Shown piece by piece: positions 57,417 through 64,000 of a stretch of 64,000 bases of DNA (position 1 is the first letter of the stretch; every line of letters begins with the position of its first letter). A model generated the notes under the pieces. It saw only the letters and a program-made list of their open reading frames with translations. It had not been told where the DNA came from and ran no database searches. Origin of the DNA: Diospyros lotus (Eukaryota > Streptophyta > Magnoliopsida > Ericales > Ebenaceae); assembly GCF_014633365.1 (NCBI RefSeq), contig NC_068344.1, positions 8,881,669-8,945,668 on the forward strand, written 5' to 3'. A program made the translations under genes and the position numbers.

Positions 57417-60400
57417 CTAGGTGTCGAACAGATAAGCATACTTCCCTCTCATTGCGCCTTCTGATTCCCACGTGGCCTCATCCTCAGTGTGGTTTTGCCA
57501 AACCATCTTTACGGAGACAATATCCTTGTTTCGAAACCTTCTTACTTGTCTATCAATGATGCACTCTGGTAGCTCCTCATAGCTAAGATCCTTGTCTATT
57601 TGCACTATATCCATGGTCGGCGGGGGAAGGACTCGGAAGGGATCGGGTTTGTGCTTCCTCAACGTAGACACATGGAACACCAGATGGATACTCACAAAAG
57701 TAGGAGGGAGGTCTAATCAGTATGCCACTGCACCTACTCGGTCCAAAATCTCAAATGGACTAATGTACCTAGGGCTAAGCTTGCCCTTTTTGCCAAACCT
57801 CATCACCCCTTTCATAGGTGATACCTTGAGATATACTCTATCTTCGACTCCAAACTCTAAGGGACGTTTACGACGATTCGCATAAGACTTTTGTTGACTC
57901 TGGGCTGCTAATAGCCTCTCTCTAATCAATTGAACTTGCTCCATAGTATCATGGACTTTAGTTGACCCAACTAGCTGAACCTCGTTTACCTCAAACCATC
58001 CTACTAGAGTCCTACATCGCCTACCATAAAGTGCCTCATATGGGGCCATCTGGATGCTAGAGTGATAGCTGTTGTTATATGCGAATTCGACTAACGGTAG
58101 GTTCTTCTCCTAGTCACTCCCAAAATCCATGACACACGATCTAAGCATATCTTCTAGGGTTTGAATGGTCCGCTCAGATTGCCCATCAGTCTAAGGGTGG
58201 AATACTGTGCTAAAGTTCAACTCCGTCCCTAGCGTCTTTTGGAAGTCTCTCAAAAATCGAGCGGTAAACTGAGGCCCTCGATTAGAGATAATGGATAGTG
58301 GAACTCCATGCAATCTAACCACATAATCTAGGTACTTTTGAACATACTGAGGTACTGTGTAACTGGTATTTACAGGAATGAATAGGGGACTTTTGGTTAA
58401 TCTATCTACAACTACCCATATGGAGTTGCTACCTTTCCTAGATGTCGGTAAACCTACGACAAAATCCATGGTGAGTCTCTCCCACTTCCATTCAGGAATT
58501 GGTATCCTTTGAAGCTCCCCACTTGGCTTTTGATGTCCAGCTTTCACTTGCTGACACACTGCACACCGACTCACAAACTTTGCCACATCCTCCTTCAATT
58601 TATTCCACCAATATATCATCTTAACGTCCCGATACATCTTGTTTGCACCAGGGTGCATGGTGTATATTGAATGATGTGCCTCTCTCAGCACACGCTGCCT
58701 TAGGCCATCCATATTAGGAACACATAAGCGCGCCTCGCACCGCAATACCCCTTCAGAGTCCACTATGAACTTCTTAGCCTTGGCTTCACTAACTTTACCT
58801 CTACGGGTTACCTCTATTAACTTAGCCAAGGATGGATCACTAGATTGAGCTGCCTTAATTTCCTCAACTAAAGTGGAACGAAGTTGGACATGAGCCAAGA
58901 ACACATCTGTATTGCCCAACCCGAAGCACATACCACTCATTTCCAGACTATGCAGTTCACGTATTAGAGGTCTCCTAACCTCAACAATGTGGGCTAGGCT
59001 GCCCATCGACTTCCTACTTAGAGCGTCAGCTACTACATTGGCTTTGTCCGGGTGGTATAGAATGGTGCAATCGTAATCCTTGAGGAGCTCCATCCATCTC
59101 CTCTGTCTTAAGTTTAGGTCCTTCTGCTCAAATATATATTTAAGACTCTTGTGATCGGTATAGATTTTGCAAATCTCACCGTATAGGTAGTGTCGCCACA
59201 GCTTAAGAGCGAACACCACTGCTGCCATCTCTAGGTCATGGGTGGGGTAGTTTTGTTCATGCCTCTTCAGCTTCCTTGAGGCATAGGCAATGACTCGGCC
59301 ATGTTGCATCAAGACACAACCAAGTCCAATCCTAGAGGCATCGCAGAAGACCACATAGCCACCCTCCCCTGAAGGTAAGGTTAAAACTGGAGCTGTAGTC
59401 AAACTCCCTTTAAGTCTTAGGAAACTCTCCTCACAAGCATCAGATCACTCAAACTTGACATCCTTTTGAGTCAAACGTGTTAATGGAGTGGCTATCTTTG
59501 AAAAATCCTTGACGAACCAACGGTAATAACCCGTTAGACCTGGGAAGCTATGTATCTTGCTAACTGAGGTAGGCCTAGACCACTTCTCCACGGCCTCAAT
59601 CTTCTTAGGGTCAACCATGATGCCTTCCTTGGACACTACATGGCCCAGAAACGCCACGCTATCCAACCAGAACTCACACTTCGAGAACTTAACATATAGC
59701 TTATGTTCTCGCAAGGTCTGAAGCACTACCCTAAGGTGTTGTTCGTGTTCCTCTTGGCTCCTTGAGTAAATCAATATGTCATCAATAAACACAATGACGA
59801 AGCGATCAAGGTACGACCTAAATACTCTATTCATGAGGTCCATAAACGCCGCTGGGGCATTCGTAAGGCCAAAGGACATTACTAAAAACTCATAGTGACC
59901 GTATCGAGTCCTAAAGGCAGTCTTAGGGATGTTATCTCCCTTAATATGAAGTTGGTGATAACTCGATCTTAGGTCAATCTTGGAAAAACACTGGGCACCT
60001 TGTAACTGGTCAAATAGGTCATCTATGCGAGGTAATGGATATCTATTTCGGATAGTGGCCTTGTTTAACTGCCTATAGTCGATACAAAGCCTCATAGTTC
60101 CATCATTCTTCTTCACAAAGAGCACAGGTGCTCCCCATGGCGAGGTACTTGGGCGAATGAAACCCTTAGACAAAAGGTCATGGATTTGTACTTTAAGTTC
60201 CTTTAGCTCGGCTAGAGCCATACGGTACGGAGGTATTGAAATCGGTCGAGTCTCCAGGGCTAAATCTATTCAAAACTCTATATCCCACTCTAGTGGTACC
60301 CCCAACAAATCTTCAGGAAATACATCTAGATACAGATACTCCCTTACTACGGGCACCTGCCCTATCTCACCTTCTGACTCATAGGTCTCCCGCACCAGTG

Positions 60401-60950
60401 CTAGGAACGCCTAACACCCCTCATTCAATAGATGTCTCACCTCCAATACGGATATAACATCCTTAGCCATAGAGGGCTAATCCCATTGAACGCAAAATCA
60501 ATCTCCCATAGGAGGGTCAAAGCACACCTTTTTTTTCCTACAATCTAAGGTGACATGACAAGAGGCTAACCAGTCCATCCCTAATATGCTATCAAAACCC
60601 ATATTCCCTAGCAAGATTAAGTCAGCTATCGTGTCTCGCCTAGCCACAGTAACCACATAACCCCGATACATTGTGTCCACTATCAAAGGGTTACCTGTAG
60701 GGGTAGCTACCATCATAGGTCGCTCTAAAGATGAAGGTTATATACCTAGACGTGGGGCAAACTCCCGTGATACATATGAATGTGTAGACCCTGGGTCAAA
60801 CAAAACCAAGGCATCAACATGTGAAATGGAAATCATACCTATGACGACGGCATTACTAGCCTCGGCATCCTGAGGCATCATGGCAAAGACCCTTGCATAC
60901 CCCCCAATGTTGCCTCCCACTTGGCTACCCTGGCCTCTACCTCCTCGGAC
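57417..60950 (-). pseudogene. pol of the chromovirus (PR-RT-RH-INT-chromodomain), with stops
   Basis: Protease with VLFDPGSTHSYVS (60738-60920) and LLGNMGFDSILGMDWL (60498-60716). RT with [16 protein letters not shown] and [12 protein letters not shown] (59445-60221). RNase [17 protein letters not shown] and [12 protein letters not shown] (from 59402). Integrase zinc finger with H..H ([10 protein letters not shown]) and CAVCQQ, core DFVVGLP, then SNRGPQF where the family has SDRGPQF, and a Glu in QTLEDMLR. GPY-type motif KLSPRYISPFEIL. Chromodomain YEELPECIIDRQVR...VSVKMVWQNH (57417-57600). Single stops include a Trp-to-TGA at 59447-59445 and a Gln-to-TAG at 58193-58191. The Asp-to-Asn change in the catalytic triad would inactivate the integrase. 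Confidence 0.92.
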
Positions 60951-62282
60951 CCTACCACCTAAAGGTCGTGGTGAAGGCTGAAATGGGGCTCGTTTCTAAA
61001 CTAGTGTCGCTTGAGTAGTCCCACGCCCAGTTGCATGCCCTGCCTCCTGATGAGCATAGGGGCAATCCATTTGAAGGTGGCCTATTTCCCCACACCCAAA
61101 ACAGGCTCCTATTAATCGTCGACATGGCCCAGGGTGAGGTCTCATACAAATAGGGCAGAATGGTACTTCCTTGCCACCCTGACCACCCCCTCTGAAACCT
61201 CCTTATTGCTTGCCACTCCTGTCCTGGAATGGTCGTTGCCCCTGACCCCTATACCCTCCTCTAAACTGTTGTTGCTATTGTGCTTGTTGTTGGGGTCTCA
61301 TTTTGTGTTATTGTTGATTGCCACCGCCGGTATTAGGCTTTATCTTCTTAAGCTACTCTCTTTGGGCTCGCTCTTCCGTAGTACTCTTCTCCATCCTCAT
61401 GGCCGCACTCAGAACACTAGCATATGTGGAAAGGTGAGAGGCAACCATCACCCTATGAATGGGCCCCACCAACCCATTCACAAACCGCTGCAGCCTGTCC
61501 TGCTCAGTGGCCACTAGCATAGGTGCAAAGTCAGCCTGGTGAGTGAATCTACTAGAATACTCCCCTACTGTCATATCGGGAGTCTACCTCAACTTCTCAA
61601 ATTCTCAGACCTTGGCAAACCTCACTGCCTCAGGAATAAATCGTTCCCTAAACCTGTCACTGAACTCCTTCCACCTTAGTGGTGGTGCACCTGACATCCT
61701 AGCTTCCTTTAGGTTTTTATACCACTTATACGCCGACCCTCGCAATAGAAAGGCGGCACACTCTACAAGTCTCTACTGGCTGCACCCTAAAGCCTCCCCA
61801 ATCCTCGTACACTTCTGCAAGAACCCCTCTGGTTCCACCTTGTTGCTATCCCTGTCAAACCTGGGCGGGTCATATCGCATAAATTATGCTAAGGGAATGT
61901 CCACCCTCTGGTCTTGCTCATCTGGTAAGGCTTGACCTCTGTCTTGAGATCCTAATCCACTCCCGGAAATCCCCAAAGTCCTCAGTACCTCACTTACCGC
62001 TGTCCGTACCCCTAGCTAGATCCTGTCCTCTATAGACAAGCTAGAAGGTCCACCTGCCTCTCCGGTGTCCTGGAGGACATTAGCATCCCCATCTCTTGGG
62101 TGTTGCTCGACAACGTCTCTACGTGATCGGCAGGCACCCCAAGAAGGTATGGGTAAGATAGGAGTAGCATGTCCTCTCCCACGGCCATGGCTAAGACGAC
62201 CGCCGTGTCCACGAGCTTGGACCGCATCACCTCGAGTCTTAGGAGGTATGATTTCCTGTATGAAACATTTAGATCGACTCAT
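60951..62282 (-). pseudogene. gag of the chromovirus, with stops
   Basis: The likely start is ATG 62282 (MSRSKCFIQEIIPP), about 270 bp inside the 5' LTR. Arg/Gly-rich N-terminus, then a capsid region around AYKWYKNLKEARM and SDRFRERFIPEAVR (61600-61720), TVGEYSSRFTHQADFAP (61353-61574), and a CCHC zinc knuckle CFGCGEIGHLQMDCP (near 61090). About four single-codon stops break the frame. It continues without a domain gap into the protease. Confidence 0.85.
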
Positions 62283-62551
62283 TATACAGAACAAAATAAT
62301 ATGCCACCTTAGATAAAATTCCACATGCACAATCATGATATGCAAAAGGGACTTAGAGTCCATGGCACAGTAAGGTTGTGAATATGTCACGACTCATACT
62401 CATACCTATCTTGCCAAAAACATGCTCCAGACTATAATGTATGCACTACAATGCATGTGAAAGTGTTTCACCCCTTATTCATACACCCAAGTGTCATTTC
62501 ATTTCTGTTTTATTTTCCAAAGTTCTAAAGCCTAAGCTTTGATTCTAACTT
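62283..62551 (-). other. Chromovirus leader with degraded primer-binding site
   Basis: Between the 5' LTR and gag. The minus strand next to the LTR reads TTAGAATCAAAGCTTAGG, a decayed form of TGGTATCAGAGCTTAGG. Confidence 0.6.
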
Positions 62552-63294
62552 TGTCACGACCCAAAATCCGGGGCCATGATCGGCACCATCCCCCTTGAAG
62601 CCACAAGCTCCAATAGGGAATAGTAAGCCTTACAATACACATAATCATTCAAACCTTTAACAACCTCATATACACTACAAAATAAATGCATTTCCATTAA
62701 CTGATATTAAAGTGCCCACGAGCTATAAATTCATTACATGCTTACAATATTCAAAATTTCCCACTTTACATACGAGAGGAATATTAACTTCCCTATACTC
62801 AACCCGTGAGATGAGATACATGTGCTGTAGCGTGTCTAGAGTAAATAAAGTAGAATCATTTACCACGACTCCTATCGTCAAAATGATGTCAACCTAGAAA
62901 GTCTGAAATATTGAGGGGTAAGCCTGACATTGGTTTAGTGAGGAGTAAAGAGCATTATAATGGGGGAAATGTAGAATCAATACATCTAAGAATGATCATC
63001 ATACTATGCTATGTCCAAAAGTACTTGCAACAATATAGGAGATGACAAATAAACATGCACATATATGAGTTAACCATCTAGAACCAAAATTCATATATTC
63101 CATTCTCTTGGGGCGGAACGACTCTCACCCACAAGATTCGCTTCGACGGAACCACTCTCGCCTACAAAGCATCATGGCGGAACCACTCTCGCCAAGTACA
63201 GGCGGACCCACTCTCACCCTAATACATATACGTGGTGCACCAACGACTAATATTTACTATAGTTAACATACAGAGTTCTAGTTGTTACTCCCTT
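62552..63294 (-). repeat. 5' LTR of the chromovirus, partial
   Basis: The first 743 bp match 55434-56180 collinearly, then end at TTACTCCCTT, where a new LTR starts. The remaining 1.2 kb should lie beyond the window. Confidence 0.88.
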
Positions 63295-64000
63295 TGTAAC
63301 GACCCGTTAGAAGGCCCAATATTTATTCAAGAATTATTTTATTAATTGTTGAAGTATTTGATTAAGAGATTTTGCCAATTAATTATTTAATGTGGCAATT
63401 TAGAGATTTTGAAGGAAAATAATAGTATTTAATTCTTTTTAGTTTTGGCGTTTAAGAGAATTTGCCAAGGTGGTGATCTAATAATTTTTAATTGAGAGAA
63501 TAGTATTTAAATAGCATTTAAATGGCATTTATTTTGTGGATTAAATGCAAGGGCAAGAAGGTAATTTTGGAGTTTTATTTTTAATTGAGAGTGTTAATAA
63601 TAATTTTTGTATTATTATTAATTAAGTGGGACTATGTTTTTAAAGAAGAATGAGAATCCATGTATGAGATGGTTTTGGATTAAGAGACTCCTAGTCCCAA
63701 TAGGAGAATGTTTTGAGAGTCTCCAAGTTCAATTGGGAGAGGGATTTCAAGTTATAAAAGAAAAGAGATCTAGGACTTTATATCTATATATAGAGCCCAT
63801 TAGCTTAGCTTTTCTTCACGCCATGTGAAGAACCAAGAGGCCAAGGGATAGTAGAGGCTTGCTAGAGTCTTCAGGATCGCTCCAGGGTTCGATCAGAGAG
63901 TTCTATCAGGCAAGTATTCTTCCTGTAATCCTTTCCATTACAGGTTCATATCAGTTTTTCAGATTATTCCAGTTCTTCATTGAGTTATCAGATTTTATAT
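63295..64000 (+). mobile_element. LTR of another retroelement, running off the window
   Basis: Begins TGTAACGACCCGTTAGAAGG, abruptly inside the chromovirus LTR; the expected target duplication would be CCCTT (63290-63294). TATA-like TATATATAG at 63785-63793, followed by leader-like sequence. Shares its first 15 bases with 31622. Whether it is a solo LTR or a full element cannot be told here. Confidence 0.75.

Larger units (their letters stand above)
55434..63294 (-). mobile_element. Tekay/Del-like chromovirus (Ty3/gypsy), interrupted at its 5' LTR
   Basis: LTR starts at 55434 and 62552 (TGTCACGACCCAAAATCCGG) are about 95% identical over the shared part by eye. The minus strand has gag, protease, RT, RNase H, integrase and a C-terminal chromodomain in one broadly continuous frame with several stops. 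A polypurine tract (ATAAGGGGGTGAG on minus, about 57374-57386) precedes the 3' LTR. A degraded initiator-Met primer site (AATCAAAGCTTAGG, minus, about 62532-62545) follows the 5' LTR. The 5' LTR is split at 63295 by another LTR, so the outer end and target duplication are not visible. Confidence 0.92.

Noticed and set aside
1..64000. tRNA, rRNA or organelle insertions
   Set aside because: I looked for cloverleaf-like and rRNA core motifs and saw none; the tRNA-like matches are retroelement primer sites.

Overview
The window is plant nuclear DNA, most likely from a eudicot, made mostly of nested and partly decayed transposable elements around a tandemly duplicated receptor-kinase locus. Evidence: Ty1/copia and Ty3/gypsy LTR retrotransposons, CACTA, hAT and Mutator-like (MULE) DNA elements, GT-AG introns, AT-rich spacers, and leaf-rust-10-like (LRK10L/WAK-type) receptor kinases. 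I cannot name the species. I see no tRNA, rRNA or CRISPR array.

Layout. Positions 1-31621 and 31622 to about 39010 are two copies of one ancestral unit: an LTR-like stretch, a minus-strand copia remnant, then a plus-strand LRK10L gene (ectodomain exon, mini transmembrane exon, kinase exon). Copy 1 is inflated by a Tat-like gypsy element (3204-20170, TSD ATGGG), which itself contains a copia element (8995-14074) and a solo LTR (3746-5881). It also carries a hAT-type MITE in the ectodomain exon, a 5.2-kb CACTA element in an intron (22493-27714) and a 1.3-kb LTR-like element downstream (30019-31306). Copy 2 has a different lesion: an 845-bp CACTA MITE in its ectodomain exon (35318-36162). Both receptor genes are broken, by independent lesions, so each copy shows the other's empty insertion sites.

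Positions 38587-42482 are AT-rich intergenic DNA. Positions 42492-50274 are a 7.8-kb MULE with 32-bp TIRs and an exact 9-bp TSD. It carries two convergent multi-exon genes: a plant-mobile-domain (PMD/MAIN-like) gene on plus, and a MULE transposase-SWIM-OTU protease fusion on minus. Three arrays of diverged hairpin palindromes lie in the first introns of the two genes. This is the most interesting object in the window.

Positions 51183-55307 are a decayed Tork/Tnt1-like copia element (plus), cut by an LTR-like fragment (55308-55433). That fragment is cut in turn by a Tekay/Del-like chromodomain gypsy element (55434-63294, minus), whose upstream LTR is interrupted at 63295 by another LTR that leaves the window.

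No intact protein-coding host gene was found. The element genes carry scattered nonsense changes, several explained by C-to-T transitions, which fits old methylated heterochromatin (inference). All alignments were done by eye.
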